This document shows, piece after piece, positions 38,649 to 51,789 of a stretch of 64,000 nucleotides of DNA; the stretch's first letter is position 1; each line of letters begins with the position of its first letter. A model generated the notes under the pieces. It saw only the letters and a list, made by a program, of their open reading frames with translations. It made no database searches and was not told the DNA's origin. The stretch spans positions 10,279,008 through 10,343,007 of the forward strand of contig CM046350.1 of NCBI GenBank assembly GCA_025403435.1, given 5' to 3'. Source of the DNA: Artocarpus heterophyllus (taxonomy: Eukaryota; Streptophyta; Magnoliopsida; Rosales; Moraceae). The translations under genes and the position numbers were made by a program.

Positions 38649-38971
38649 CAACACGATCTCCTTTAAATTCAAACGGTTGAAAGACATTTATTAGAGTAAT
38701 GCAAGACTTAACACAATATATGATCAAGTTTTGACGATTTGTTGTTCTTCCATAATTTTGTAAAACATAACAGAAACAAATAAAATTCTAAGGATAGGAA
38801 TTATCATTTGCGTTATTAGTAGAAATTTTTATGTTAATTGTTGATTAACTTTTTAACCATATGAGTTATATGTGTCCATATTAAAATTTTACAAACCGTT
38901 AGATTGTTAAAAAAATTAATCGAACAACTACGACATCAATACCTACAAATTATAAAGAAAGAACAATTAAG

Positions 38972-39095
38972 GTGTTTGGAACAATGGTTTGAACTCTAAA
39001 GTTAAAACGGTGTAAGACTCTTATGTAAAAATATGTTATAATATAAAACTCTATGAGGTTTAAACTTTAGAGTTTGAATGTTTCTCCCAGACACG
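38972..39095. repeat. MITE-like element, 'gagctttacact' family, diverged
   Basis: Starts GGTGTTTGG. 'tttgaactctaaagtt' on the left is mirrored by 'aaactttagagtttgaa' on the right, giving a clear foldback. The right tip has decayed (CCCAGACAC). Confidence 0.5.
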
Positions 39096-40160
39096 TCGTT
39101 TGCTACAGAAATAAAAGCTATGAAAAATCATAAGAGAAGAACCAACATATACTGTCTCATTTTATTGTTTTGTTGGCTATCTTTCCATTTAAATTTTGAC
39201 ATTTTGTGAATTATTTAAGTATTTTTAGTATCTTATTTTAATTTATATGGTCAAAATTTTAAATTTAAATTATATGGCAAATAAATAGTAAACAGACAGC
39301 TATCGAGACTAAAAAATAAGAAAAATGAGGACTCGTAAGGGAAAGCTTGCTGTAGGGAGATGGATCTTTGTCATTAAGCAAGTAAAGGTCCTTGAGGCTT
39401 GGAATTGGGTGAAATTAGTTAAGAAGATGGTGGTACGTTCGGTCGGGCTTAGGCCGCAGCCAACTGGATGAAATTTGGAGCAGAGCAATGAGCGGCGACC
39501 AATGCAATAGAGCAGCAGAGATGAGAAAAAGAGGACATTAGTAATATACCTTTCAGCAACACAAGAAATAAAAGAAAAGGGAAAAAAAAAAAAAATCTCA
39601 CCCTCATAGGCCTCAACGTCGCCTCTGGTCAGCCTTGAGAGGTGAGACCATTTTAAGTATTTTTTCCTATAAACTTTTTTGTATTCTTTTGTTATATATA
39701 TATTGTTTCTTTCCTCTCCCTATTAGAATTGTGTTCCCTCACCATGGCGCACATGCAATTTTTGTGCACCATCTTAAATTTATCTACATGAATAAGCCAA
39801 CAAAAGGCTTTCCCTACAACACGTAATTTGGTAATCACCACCATAAAGTTACTAACAAAGGACGGGTCTTATGTGGTAGTGCGTGTTTTCAATAGCAGAT
39901 GGAGATCACATCACAATCATGTTATAAAATATTTGTTAGTTTAAATCAAAATTTTGATATAAAAAAATAAACTATAATATAAAACTTTTACAGATTATGT
40001 CATCTTAATTTAAATTAATGATTTTAAATATTATATTAAATAAGTTTAAAAAATTAATTTGAAGGTAAAATATTATAAAAAAATGTGAAGTCAAATACCC
40101 TTTCATATAGGCTGTTAATTGCTGTTGTCAGAAGGACAACTCTTTTGAAAGATTTAAGGT

Positions 40161-40261
40161 CCGTTTGTTTCATGATTTGAATCATAGTTTAAATTATTTT
40201 ATTTTAGTATTTTATTTTTAATAAAAATTTAGTTTTTCATTCAAATACTTAAACCAAACGG
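40161..40261. repeat. MITE-like element, 'gtttaaattattttat' family
   Basis: CCGTTTGTTT at the left mirrors AAACCAAACGG at the right, with the shared interior ATAGTTTAAATTATTTTATTTTAGTATTTTA. It is the best-preserved member of this second short family. Confidence 0.55.
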
Positions 40262-43200
40262 CTTTCAATTACAAGAAAAATTTGCCCAAATAGATCAGTC
40301 CAATTTTAACAATCTTCCTCCCGTTGTTTTACACATAGGCATTTGCATATTTAGCTTGGGATTCATTGCAATGATATCTACATAGACAGATTTTGTCTGA
40401 GTGGACATCAAAAAACGGAAATCAATATATATTTTGCGAGTAAAAACGTAAAGCAACGGTAGTGAAGGGAATATTTATGAAAAAGACAGTGAGGAGGAAA
40501 AAATAAATAAAAAAAAGAGAGTATTATCCGGTTGTATCCTTTGCACGCCATTCAAAGCGAACGGACGTCAGAGTCACTAAAACGGTTCGAAAAAACCATC
40601 CACAATGTCCCCAAGTACAAAAAAAAAAAAAACCACACTCCTCGAAAAAAGAAACCGCCGATGAAAATGACACATACCAATTTTTCCATGCAATAGGACG
40701 CACAATAAAAAAAAAAGCAACCCCCGGTCAGTTTTTAGTCAACAGAACAATCGCCCACTACTTTAAACGGTTTTGATCGCTTCAAACAAAACAAAATGTA
40801 TAAATAAATAAAAAATATAATCGTGATGTTTGTTTCATTGAATCAATTTAGTTTAAATTGGTTTTGTTATAATATTTTTTAAAAAAATTTAAATTATTAT
40901 AATATTTTTAGTTTAATCAGACGAGGATCTAAACATAAAAAATGATTAAAATGATACTACGTGTATGAACTTGGATCCTTTGTTAGTATCAAGCAATTTT
41001 TAAATGTTACATTATTTAATCATACCAAAATATAAAAAATATACCCATATTAAACTGAATTTAATAAAATTTCATAGTTTAAAGCCAGAATTATAAGAGA
41101 TCAATAATGCACTTGGTTGTACCATGGAAATTTTCAAACAAAGACAAATTATTTCTAAATGTAACACTGTTTTCTTAGGATATAATTCGATAGAGGACAT
41201 ATTAATATGCACGTATTGTATTTGGCAGCTCAAAAATGAGAAAAATGGCCCATTTGTTTCGTAAAACTCTTTAGATTCTTTAGACTCAAATTTAGATTCG
41301 AGTGTTAGGAATCATTTGAATACGTGTTTGTTTCCTCTAAAATCTGAATCCTTTGAGTATCAAGAATCTAAGTTTTTAGAGTTCTGCCTCCCTTAAACTT
41401 TTGATACTTGGATATCCCTACTACAGAAAGACTAAAATTCTCTCTCCTATATTTGAGGAAAAAAGTCATAATTTCTTTATTTGTTATCCAATTGAGATGA
41501 TTCTTTTTTCATTATGTTCTAATGAAGATAGAAATAAATTAAGATCCATATTGCATATTTTTTAGGATCATTAACATTAAGATTTTATTAGATTTGTTGA
41601 AAAATTAAAACTATTGTCATTATCTCTTCAAACACAAATTCTAATTTTATTCTATACTCAGATTAAAACTTAAATGCATATTTAAAAGTCAATTCGGATA
41701 ACAATTCAAATCACTAACTCAAATCCTAATTCAAATCACACTAACTTAAATCAAATTACTAATTCTAATCTATTTACCAAATGGATAGAAAAAATCAATT
41801 ACCAAGTCATCTGACATTAAAATTGAATACAAAGACTAGTGTATATAACACTCTTTATAACATTTAGGTTTACCATTTAAAAATTATAAATAATAACGTT
41901 AAGGTTTAAACTCATTCTTTTATTTATTGAAAAAACCTCATTCCCTCTTTTTTTCATTTCAAAGTTTGTGATTATTAGATTTAAATAGTTCTAAGTAAAT
42001 TATTTGTATAATGTTTAATATCTCAAAAGGTTAATTACAAGACTATACCTCTTAGATTTATTTATTCCTCGAAAGGTTAATTACACTTAATTAAACATTT
42101 TTTTTGAAAATATCTGTTTAGGGGTAGTTACGTTGTTTGGCCACTTTTTCTTATTATAAGGGGTTAAAATTGAAATAAGTTTTCAAATTCAAAAAATATC
42201 TTTGTAGTTTCTAAAAACAAATGGCCAAATTGAGAAGTAATTAAAACTATGATGCGTAATTATATAATTGATGAATGTCTTAAATTATTTGTCTAATTTT
42301 AGAAAATTGCTAAGGAGACTAACTCTAATATCAATTTGTATACCAACTAATGAGTTTCATGTTTTTATTAGTAGGTGTTTAAAAGATTGTCACATCAATG
42401 GGTTACATCTACCAATGAATCGAAAATAATGTTTAATTAACTATATCATGACTCATTATTTAAAATTTGGAATTGTTTATAACTACTTTAGTTTTTTTTT
42501 TTTGGGATGTTTATCTTTCTATACAATCTGTTTTAGGTTAATTTAAATACTATGTATTCGGTTGTCGATCTTATCAAATATATACTTTCAGATTAGATTT
42601 AATACACAAATCTATACCTTACCACAATCAATAGTTGATTTTGACTTTTAAAATGCCTAAATTATTCTTAAGTAAAATATAAAAAACTAAAAATTTCAAA
42701 AAAAAAAGAAGAAACAAAAATAAAAACACACAAAACACTTATTTTTGAAGGCAAAAACTATAGTATAAAGGTTTTTTTAAAAGTTTTTGAAGTTATCTTA
42801 TTTTTAATTTGAGGGTATTTTGGTAATTTTTAAAATCAAAATTAAAGATTGATTGGGCAAAGATATAAATTTATGTGTTATATCTAATCAGTATAAATTT
42901 AAGGATATAAAAAATCAAAAATATATTATTTAAATAAATTTAAAATACAAAGTATAAAAAAAGTAAGTGACTTTTTTTTTTAAGAGAAATAACTGCTGTG
43001 TTTCAGCCTATTGAATGATATAGAATATGATGGCTTAAACTTGAAACACCAAAAATTAAACTTGTGATTTGAAATGTCATTTGGTGGTGCATCAACGGCA
43101 GTTGCATTGCGTAGCAGAGGACAATAGCCTCAGTAAAAAGGGAAAACGACAGACGTGAAAAAATCGAGTAGAACAGAACCGATCGTCCATAGTACGCGCC

Positions 43201-43380
43201 GAGCATTTCGGCTTCATCATCTAACGCTGTCCCACAATCTTACACCATTTCCCTACATATCCGCCGTCCGATGGTCCCGATCTCTTCAAAAGATAATCAA
43301 GATGAAAATCGGCTCACGCGACGTGTACATCTTTATAACAGACATTTTTAATTATTAATAATCCATTTGGTATTTTCACC
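40262..43380. other. Intergenic upstream of the pyrophosphatase
   Basis: AT-rich and without a gene. A further member of the 'gtttaaattattttat' family is likely at 40826-40925. From about 43070 the sequence becomes less AT-rich and should be the promoter of the downstream gene. Confidence 0.35.
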
Positions 43381-43390
43381 ATTTTGGGAA

Positions 43391-43398
43391 TATAAATA
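43391..43398 (+). promoter_or_regulatory. TATA box of the pyrophosphatase gene
   Basis: TATAAATA, 145 bp upstream of the ATG at 43536. It is followed by a CT-rich leader (43450-43475) typical of plant 5' UTRs, so transcription probably begins near 43420-43430. Confidence 0.55.
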
Positions 43399-43535
43399 AA
43401 CTGAGAAAGTCTCGCCGAACTCTTCAGTCTTTGTGTGAGTATCGTTTTTTTGGTTTCTTCTCTCTCTGTCCCTGAGAAATTGGTCACTGCATTTTACGGT
43501 GTACGGATATCGGAAGGAGCTAGGGTTCCGGAGAG

Positions 43536-46500
43536 ATGGGCGGTGCCTTGCTTTCGGACGTTGCGACGGAGATCGTGATCCCGGTCTGCGCCGTCATCGG
43601 GATCGTCTTCTCGCTCGCGCAGTGGTTCCTGGTCTCGCGCGTGAAGCTCACGCACGAGCGGAACCCGCCGTCCGCTGGCAACAAGAACGGCTACAACGAC
43701 TACCTCATTGAGGAGGAAGAAGGCCTCAACGACCACAACGTCGTCGTTAAGTGTGCCGAGATACAGAGCGCCATCTCTGAAGGTAAATCTTTTTTGGTTA
43801 TGGATCAAAAGCTTACCTTTGTAGATCTGGAAGCTTTTTCCTTTTTCTTTCTTTGCAATCTGGTGGTTTTTCGCGAATCTCTTCGTCGTGCCTGTTTCTC
43901 CAAAAATGTTTGAGATTTTGTCTTTCTGTTTGTTCGCTGAGAAAATGGTGAAAGTAAATTTGAAAAGTTTTAAGTATATACATTTTCTTTCTTCTTGCAA
44001 TCTTTGTTTGTGCAGCTCTGTCCAGTAGTGTCTAGGAGAAGATTAAAATGGAAAACTTGCACTCGAATGTGTTATCTTTTTGTTGCGTTTCTTTTATGCC
44101 GAACAAGGTCCTGCTTTTTTATATGGTGAAGAAATTCCAAAAAAATGGGAATTTTTTTAATTTTTATTTTGTGTCTTTCCTTCTTGGCATTGACAGGTCT
44201 CGTAGCATAGGTTAATGGCTTTTATGGAGCTCTAGGGTTTACATTAGCTCAAGCCATGGTTTGAGGAGAATATGGGACTGATTCTTCATCTTCTTCGTCT
44301 TTATTAAATTTTCAGTTGGAAGTTTATTTTATTTGGATCTAGTCTTTGGGAAGAATAATCTCTACTTTCTTGGCTTTTATTATTATAAATTAATGTCGTT
44401 AAAATTTTCGTCCCATGTAAATACAGTTTTTTTTTTTGTTTGTGGTGTTATTAATTTATTAGTAATTACTTTGTTAATTATGTTCACTCACTGTGCACGT
44501 GGGTGATGTCATCACGTATGCATGTTGTGATAATTTTTCTTTTTGCTAATCATATATTGTGATAATTTGGTTAAGCATCTTTGAGCATGAAGTAAGGTTG
44601 CTCTGGTTGTTGTTGTTGTTTTCCTTTTTTTTTTTCTTTTTTTTTCTCTGTGTGTGTGTGTGTGTGTTTTTTTTTTTTTTAAGCGTGCTCTGATTTTTAT
44701 ACTTATAGGAAGAATTTAAAGAAAGGGACAAAAAAAAATTTGAATAGAGTAAAGTCCTTTTTTTTTTTTTGAACAAAAAAATACGTTTTTCTGTGCAGGT
44801 AAATTATTATAATTTTTTTTAAAAAAATAAAAAAAATAACTGTAGCAGGATAAGGAATGGAAAAAAAAATTTGAAACTGTTTTGATGTCTAAAAAGCTTT
44901 TATTTTTGTGCTAAAAACTGTCTAAAAAATTTTTTTTTTAAAAAAAAGTCATTTTTAAAAATCTCTCCTTATTTTATATTCATGATAATTCTGCCAAAAA
45001 GTTTAATCTGATTTTATTTTTTTTGGCTATGGTGTTTTTTTGTCGGGAATGCAAAGCTTATTCAGGCTTATCGTGTTTCTTTTACTGAGAAATTCTTTTT
45101 TGTCGGATTTGAATTTATTTTTTTTGCTATATTTGAATTTATTCTGTTTTATACCGAAGTAGAATTTTGCAATTCCATTAATTTTTAATTCACTAGAAAC
45201 AAAGGTTATGGAGTGTTTAGCAGGTCGTGGTTCAGATCACTTTTTTTGTTATAAATAGTGTAAAGTTTTTATATGTTACAGTAACAATAAAAAGATAGTT
45301 ACAATGTAAAACTTTCATATACTATAGTAAAAACAGTTCTAATTATCTTGATAAACACAATAAAAGCGAGCTTTTTTCTGTGGTAGAGCAACTGCTCAAG
45401 TTGACATACGTGGATAAATTATTGTTGTTGACAGCAGGCATTACTTTTCTCTTTATTAAAATGTTGGGTGTGGTTCCCCTCAAAAAAAAAAAAAAAAATG
45501 TTGGGTCTAACCAATTTACATAAAGAAAAAAGAAACAAATGGCTAGTGTATTTGGTATTTTGTTGTCATTAATACAAGGTAACGCATTGACAACGTGAGA
45601 GAAAACGGCTTATTGTTTTGGTGTTTTCTTCTATCAGTAATAGAAGATAACGCACTGATTACCGTTCTCAACCTTTTTTTTTTCTTTTTTTTCGTTTTAA
45701 TTGCTGTCACTAATTCTTGAGGTAAAAATTGTGGGATTGAGCTTTTTCGTTTTTTCTTGTCCGTTGTCCAAGCAATGATACATAAAAGTACGATGTTTTG
45801 AATGGGGAATCAATCAATTAAGTACTTTGTTACATTTTATTTTATAATCCGGATGTGATGATTGTGTACCTCACATGCTTTTGTTTCCTTGCCTAAAAAA
45901 GTTGGACTTATTAGACATGCTGAATTTTTATTTATTATGTGAATTAACACTAGATATTAGTTACATATCCATATGCATGATGAATTACACTGCTTATCCC
46001 AATTGCTGGTATTGGTGGTCCTTTCCATTTTGTGCCTTCAATAGTCTTTATTTTACGTACCTTGGCTCTTGGCCAGTGAGCTTTTTGGCTTAGTCACATT
46101 GTCTTGTTTATTAAACATATAGTATGATGGATGTGCAGGTGCTACCTCATTTCTCTTTACCGAGTATCAGTATGTTGGGATTTTCATGATTGCTTTTGCA
46201 ATCTTAATCTTCCTCTTCCTTGGGTCTGTTGAGGGATTCAGCACAAAGAGCCGGCCATGCACTTACGATGAGCTCAAGACATGCAAGCCAGCGCTTGCGA
46301 CAGCGATCTTCAGTACTCTGTCTTTCTTGCTTGGTGCTGTTACCTCAGGTCTTGTCCGGCTACCTTGGGATGAAGATTGCCACTTACGCCAATGCAAGGA
46401 CAACTTTGGAAGCAAGAAAAGGCGTTGGAAAAGCCTTTATCACGGCATTTAGGTCTGGTGCAGTGATGGGTTTCCTCCTTGCTGCAAATGGTCTTTTGGT

Positions 46501-49026
46501 GCTTTACATTGCCATCAATCTCTTTAAGCTGTACTATGGTGATGACTGGGAAGGCCTTTTTGAGGCTATTACTGGTTATGGTCTTGGTGGATCCTCCATG
46601 GCTTTGTTTGGCAGAGTAGGTGGTGGTATCTACACCAAGGCTGCTGATGTTGGTGCTGATCTTGTGGGGAAGGTTGAGAGGAACATTCCGGAGGATGACC
46701 CGAGAAACCCAGCTGTAAGTAATCTTAAATTATACCATTCAAAAATTTCATCGTTCTTCAGACCTTTCTTAATGTTTAGTTTTGTTTTTCTTTCAGGTAA
46801 TTGCCGACAATGTTGGTGATAATGTTGGGGATATCGCTGGGATGGGATCCGATCTTTTTGGTTCATATGCTGAATCATCGTGTGCTGCTCTGGTTGTCGC
46901 TTCAATCTCATCTTTTGGTATCAACCATGATTTCACTGCTATGTCTTATCCTCTCCTCATCAGTTCTATGGGCATTCTCGTTTGCCTTGATCACAACTCT
47001 CTTTGCCACTGATTTCTTTGAGATCAAGGCTGTCAAGGAAATTGAACCAGCATTGAAGAAGCAACTTGTCATTTCCACTGTTCTAATGACTGTTGGAATT
47101 GCAATTATTAGCTGGATTGCTCTGCCTGATTCCTTCACAATTTTCAATTTTGGTTCTCAGAAAGTTGTAAAGAACTGGTAACGACATCATTTTGTCAGTT
47201 GCACATGCACTGCTTTGCATTTTCGGATTAAAATTTGTTCAACGTGTTGTTGTTGTTGTTGATGTGTGTGTTTTATTTTTTATTTATTTATTTTTTCTGT
47301 CTTGCAGGCAGCTTTTCTTGTGTGTTGGTGTTGGTTTGTGGGCTGGACTTATCATTGGGTTTGTCACCGAGTACTATACTAGCAATGCATACAGGTACTT
47401 TCGATTCTTAGAATTTAGCATATGTTACTTCGTTTGGCTTCTTCTACTTACCCGATTCTCCTGCTTGCAGCCCGGTGCAAGATGTGGCTGATTCCTGCAG
47501 GACTGGTGCTGCGACCAATGTTATCTTTGGGCTTGCTTTGGGATACAAATCCGTCATAATTCCAATTTTTGCCATTGCAGTCAGCATTTTTGTTAGTTTT
47601 AGCTTTGCTGCCATGTATGGTATTGCAGTGGCTGCCCTTGGAATGCTGAGCACCATTGCTACAGGTTTAGCTATTGATGCTTATGGGCCCATCAGTGATA
47701 ATGCTGGAGGTATTGCTGAAATGGCTGGCATGAGCCACCGTATTCGTGAGAGGACGGACGCTCTTGATGCTGCTGGGAACACCACTGCTGCCATCGGAAA
47801 GGTACTGTAATATCCTTTAACAATGTGGTTAGCATTGAGATGCCCTACTCCCTGATTTTAAGCGAGTCATGTGAAGTTGAAACCCATCTGTCATGCCACC
47901 TTGCTGCTTTTAAAATTTTTTGAGGAGTGAAAGCATTATTGTTACTAACAATACGTAGAATGTGTTGGAACTTTTAAGATGATTGGAGTGCATAGTTAAA
48001 CGTTGAACTGTTTTTTTTTTATATGCTTTCCCTGCTTCTATGTCTTTATCTTGTATTGAATTCCTCCCATGCAAGGTTCTTATTCAACTAATAGCTGAAC
48101 ATCCTTCTGCATTCGACTATATAGGGATTTGCTATTGGATCTGCTGCTCTTGTATCTTTGGCCTTATTTGGGGCCTTCGTGAGTCGGGCGGCTATCTCAA
48201 CCGTTGATGTCTTGACCCCAAAGGTCTTCATTGGTCTGATTGTGGGTGCTATGCTTCCCTACTGGTTCTCTGCTATGACCATGAAGAGTGTGGGCAGTGC
48301 AGCTCTGAAGATGGTTGAGGAGGTTCGCAGGCAGTTCAATTCCATCCCGGGTCTTATGGAGGGTCATGCTAAGCCCGACTACGCCACTTGTGTTAAGATC
48401 TCCACTGATGCTTCCATCAAGGAAATGATTCCTCCTGGTGCTCTTGTCATGCTTACACCTCTCATCGTTGGAACATTCTTTGGCGTTGAGACCCTCTCTG
48501 GTGTTCTCGCCGGTTCCCTCGTTTCTGGTGTCCAGGTAACGGTCTAACATACAAGCTAAAGTAGAATTTTCATTGGTGGTGACGAGGAAACATTTTTTGA
48601 TTCAATCATACGCTTAAATTACACATAAAAATCAATATTGACGCGTCCAATTATCTTGTCAGATTGCCATCTCTGCATCCAACACTGGTGGTGCCTGGGA
48701 CAATGCGAAGAAGTACATTGAGGTGAATGTCAATGATATTCACAAGAACGATGCTCGTTTTGGTCAGCATTCCTAAGTTGTATTTAGCTAATATGTGGTT
48801 TTGGGATTTTGTTTTTCAGGCTGGTGCTTCTGAGCATGCAAGAACTCTTGGCCCAAAGGGATCAGAGCCACACAAGGCAGCCGTTATTGGTGACACCATT
48901 GGAGACCCACTCAAGGACACCTCGGGCCCTTCGCTTAACATCCTGATAAAGCTCATGGCCGTGGAATCCCTCGTCTTTGCTCCCTTCTTCGCCACCCATG
49001 GTGGGCTGCTTTTCAAGATTTTCTGA
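43536..49026 (+). CDS. Vacuolar H+-translocating pyrophosphatase, type I (eight exons)
   Basis: Proton pump of the tonoplast that couples pyrophosphate hydrolysis to H+ transport, as in Arabidopsis AVP1/VHP1. Exons are 43536-43782, 46139-46714, 46797-47177, 47308-47394, 47471-47801, 48125-48535, 48663-48722 and 48820-49026, all GT-AG. Intron 1 is 2.4 kb. Catalytic blocks visible are DVGADLVGK in exon 2, [20 protein letters not shown] in exon 3, [15 protein letters not shown] in exon 5 and [17 protein letters not shown] in exon 8. GNTTAA carries alanine at the position that marks the K+-dependent type I class. Multiple hydrophobic segments fit the multi-spanning fold. The frame is broken twice by one extra base, near 46346-46350 (after AVTS) and near 46985-46987 (in GILVCLITT). 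Without them the protein would be 765 residues, as expected. Sequence is otherwise intact, so I suspect assembly error rather than loss of the gene. Confidence 0.94.
45211..45358. repeat. MITE-like element within pyrophosphatase intron 1
   Basis: Begins GAGTGTTTAGCAGG and ends TTGATAAACAC, with interior 'gtgtaaagtttttatatgttacagta' and 'ttacaatgtaaaactttcatatactatag'. It is a member of the same family as 13978-14138, inserted in a host intron. Confidence 0.5.
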
Positions 49027-50817
49027 GGGAACTAAGTTGTTGATGAAAAGAGAACGTTTAGGTGGGCTTTAAGGTTTACATCGTTTTGTTCTATTTTTGG
49101 TCCGTAGGGGTGAGAGACATTTTTTCTTTTTTTAATCTCGACATCTTTTTTCTTGTGCTAATGTAGCTCTTTTAGGTAGTCTTTTGGATCTAAATTATGA
49201 ACCGTTGAGAGTCGATTACAAACATTAGTTTTGCGAAAGTTCGAATACCCTCGAAGTTATTAGATTATTGTTGAAATGGGAGCTCAATATAGGCTCCACA
49301 AATTTCATCGTTTTTCTCTTCCTATTAACAACTGTTTTAGTTGTCTCCAACATGTCTATCCTCTTACCGCCGTTTCTTCTGTTACTTGCGAATGCTTTGA
49401 TGTTTTTCACGTTATTTTCTTCTATTAATTTTGTGTTATAAAAAACAAAAAAAATGTTCGTGTCTCGACACGAAATATGCACGAAAGCGTCTCGTACTGA
49501 ATAATGCTCTTGCGCAATTAGGTTTCTTTGGAGGGAAAGGTTTTTATATTTGATATAGTTATTGGTTTTAATTAAAAAAAAAAAAGAACATGTGAATATA
49601 TAAAGCTAGGTTTTTATTTTTTGAGAAATACATTAAAAATATGCAATTTTATCCCTGCTGGGGGTAATTTGAAGCCCTTTTTTTTCTGAAAAGGGTGGGT
49701 TACTGGGACTTAAAAACCGACGAAGCTAATTCTCGGCCAGTCAACTCTGTTTGTCGTCAGGAGTTTACCTGGAAATCTTGCTCAGAACCATGCTCGATTT
49801 CATCGCAGGAAACTTAAGCAAAAAATTTTGGGAAATTTTCATAAATGTGATGTTTTATGATTAATTTTTTATTATTTTTTATAAACGTCATACTTATTCA
49901 TTTATGGTATAATTTGATTGTATGGCATACATTTTTTTAAGTATGTGGCATATTTTTTGAGTGTGTGGCATAAATAAGCAATGTTAGATAAAACCATAAA
50001 AATAGTTATTAAAATATTGTAAATCTTTTATATGCTATAATAAAAAATAAAAAATTATTATAGTATATGGCTCTCTCAGACTACAATGCTTTACACTATA
50101 AAAATAGTTCTAACTACACTTACCTCAAGTAATTATGACACAACCCAACAGTTGGGAGCGCATCTCGGGCTTTGGATTTGGCTGGCCCAACCTGTCTTTT
50201 GGTCGGGCCAAAGTCCAGGTTGACCTTAGCTCATAGAATATGAGGCCCATTCTAGCTCAGAAGTTACAACCTGGATTCAGACATAGGCAAGGTGGTTAGC
50301 TTAGCATAACTTAGCATGTAATATAAATGATAATATGATATAACTTTTTTAAATATAACATAAATAAACATAGCTTTTACAAGTATGGCATAACATGTAA
50401 TTTTCTCTTTAAGAAAAAACCATGGCAAAGCTCTTAACCTCTCCTGTTGTCGAAGCAACACTTTAGATCTCATAGGAACAACATTGACAAACATTTCATT
50501 TTGCCCATAATGTTGAATCTTAAGTTGTGGAGTCTAATTATTGTCCGAATGCATGACAACATGCAAATCGGTCTTTGTGGTAAAGTCACTATGAGGTTGA
50601 TAGGCAGGCACGGTTTTTTGAGTTAATTAATAGAGAAGTCTGAGAAAATACATAAAGAGTTTGAGAAAGCTGTGAGGTGTGATTTTTCTTATAATATGAT
50701 TATTTATCGTAATAAAATTTTGCAGTGATTAAAAATAGTCATAATTCTATATGTCTTGTTAGTTTATTTTTCTTTTATTTTACCACTCTTGGTATTATAA
50801 AATTAGTACATCTAAGG

Positions 50818-50920
50818 GTCCATTTATTTTGTGGTTTAAATCATAGTTTGAATCATTTTGTTATAGTATTTTCTCTCACAAAAATTTAAATATTCATTTA
50901 AATACTCGAAGCAAACGATC
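50818..50920. repeat. MITE-like element, 'gtttaaattattttat' family
   Basis: The left end GGTCCATTTATTTTGTGGTTTAAATCATAGTTTGAATC and the right end AAATACTCGAAGCAAACGATC correspond base for base with much of 40161-40261. Confidence 0.5.
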
Positions 50921-51153
50921 TTTAAATCTAATTCTTAACAAGAGAGACAGAGAGAGAAATGGAGCGGGAGATAGATTTTGCAGGCAAAATGACCTAGGGT
51001 TGAGAAAGAAAGAATATCAATAAGGAGAGGAGGAACAATTTAAAAAGGATGATTTATTTGTTTATAGCTTATACTTTAAGTTTTTTCATAAAATATATTC
51101 TCAGTTTTTTATTTTATCAAAACATATACCATCAAATTATATTTAATATGTAA

Positions 51154-51180
51154 ATATATATATATATATATATATATATT
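51154..51180. repeat. (TA)n microsatellite
   Basis: About 13 TA units. Confidence 0.9.
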
Positions 51181-51399
51181 TTTTTCTTTGTCGAGACTTG
51201 ATTTGACCTACAAAATACCAAGAATACCCCTAAAACTAGAAAAGGAAACTTTGAAAATTCTAAATTGAGGAAAACAAAACCATAAGTTAAAATAGAACGA
51301 GAGAAAATTCCCATTCCTCAGACCACACCCTTACCCCAGCCTCCAAAAGCTCACTATGCTGTCGCCAGGGCCTCCAATCGCCCTAGCTATATAAAACTC

Positions 51400-51789
51400 G
51401 TGGACCTTGCTCACAAGGACAGTACTTTTAGTGCGATCTCTATTGTCTCCTATTTTTCTCTTATCTCACATTTTGGGCTTTTTTGGCTCTCCTTCTCTCA
51501 TTCTGGGATTAACTTTTGGGTTTCGAATAACTATCTGTGGAGAAACATCAATGTCGGTCTTTTCACTCTGGGAATGAGTGTTGAAGCTTGTATGGTCATT
51601 TTGCTGGGTTCTTTTGTTTGTGTTATTCTGATTTTGACTAGACGCGGAATAATTTGGAGAAGTGCATTGGATATAGAAAGAGTGAGGTGGGTTTCAATAA
51701 AAAGAAGAATAGGGGATACCTTTCTTCAGATCAATTACAATTTGCAACACAGATTCATTTGTTTATTGCAAAGGTTCTTTATTTTTTAG
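51400..51789 (+). CDS. Orphan 129-codon ORF, possible membrane protein
   Basis: I do not recognise this ORF. It is rich in Phe, Leu, Ile and Ser. It has one strong hydrophobic stretch near residues 57-80 (MSVEACMVILLGSFVCVILI) followed by Arg-rich sequence (LTRRG, RRIGD), which would fit a single membrane span with a positive cytosolic flank. A TATA-like CTATATAAAA lies about 15 bp before the ATG, close for a normal promoter. It sits in transposon-rich intergenic DNA without splice-linked partners, so chance or a repeat remnant is likely. Confidence 0.15.
   Translation: MDLAHKDSTFSAISIVSYFSLISHFGLFWLSFSHSGINFWVSNNYLWRNINVGLFTLGMSVEACMVILLGSFVCVILILTRRGIIWRSALDIERVRWVSIKRRIGDTFLQINYNLQHRFICLLQRFFIF

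Larger units (their letters stand above)
37803..40160. other. Intergenic
   Basis: AT-rich with no supported gene. It holds a long (TA)n tract and one MITE-like element (38972-39095). Confidence 0.3.

Noticed and set aside
38433..38727. ORFs with (Ile-Tyr)n
   Set aside because: Translation of the (TA)n microsatellite.
43494..44000. 168-codon minus-strand ORF over pyrophosphatase exon 1
   Set aside because: Antisense of a conserved exon plus intron, with no domain.
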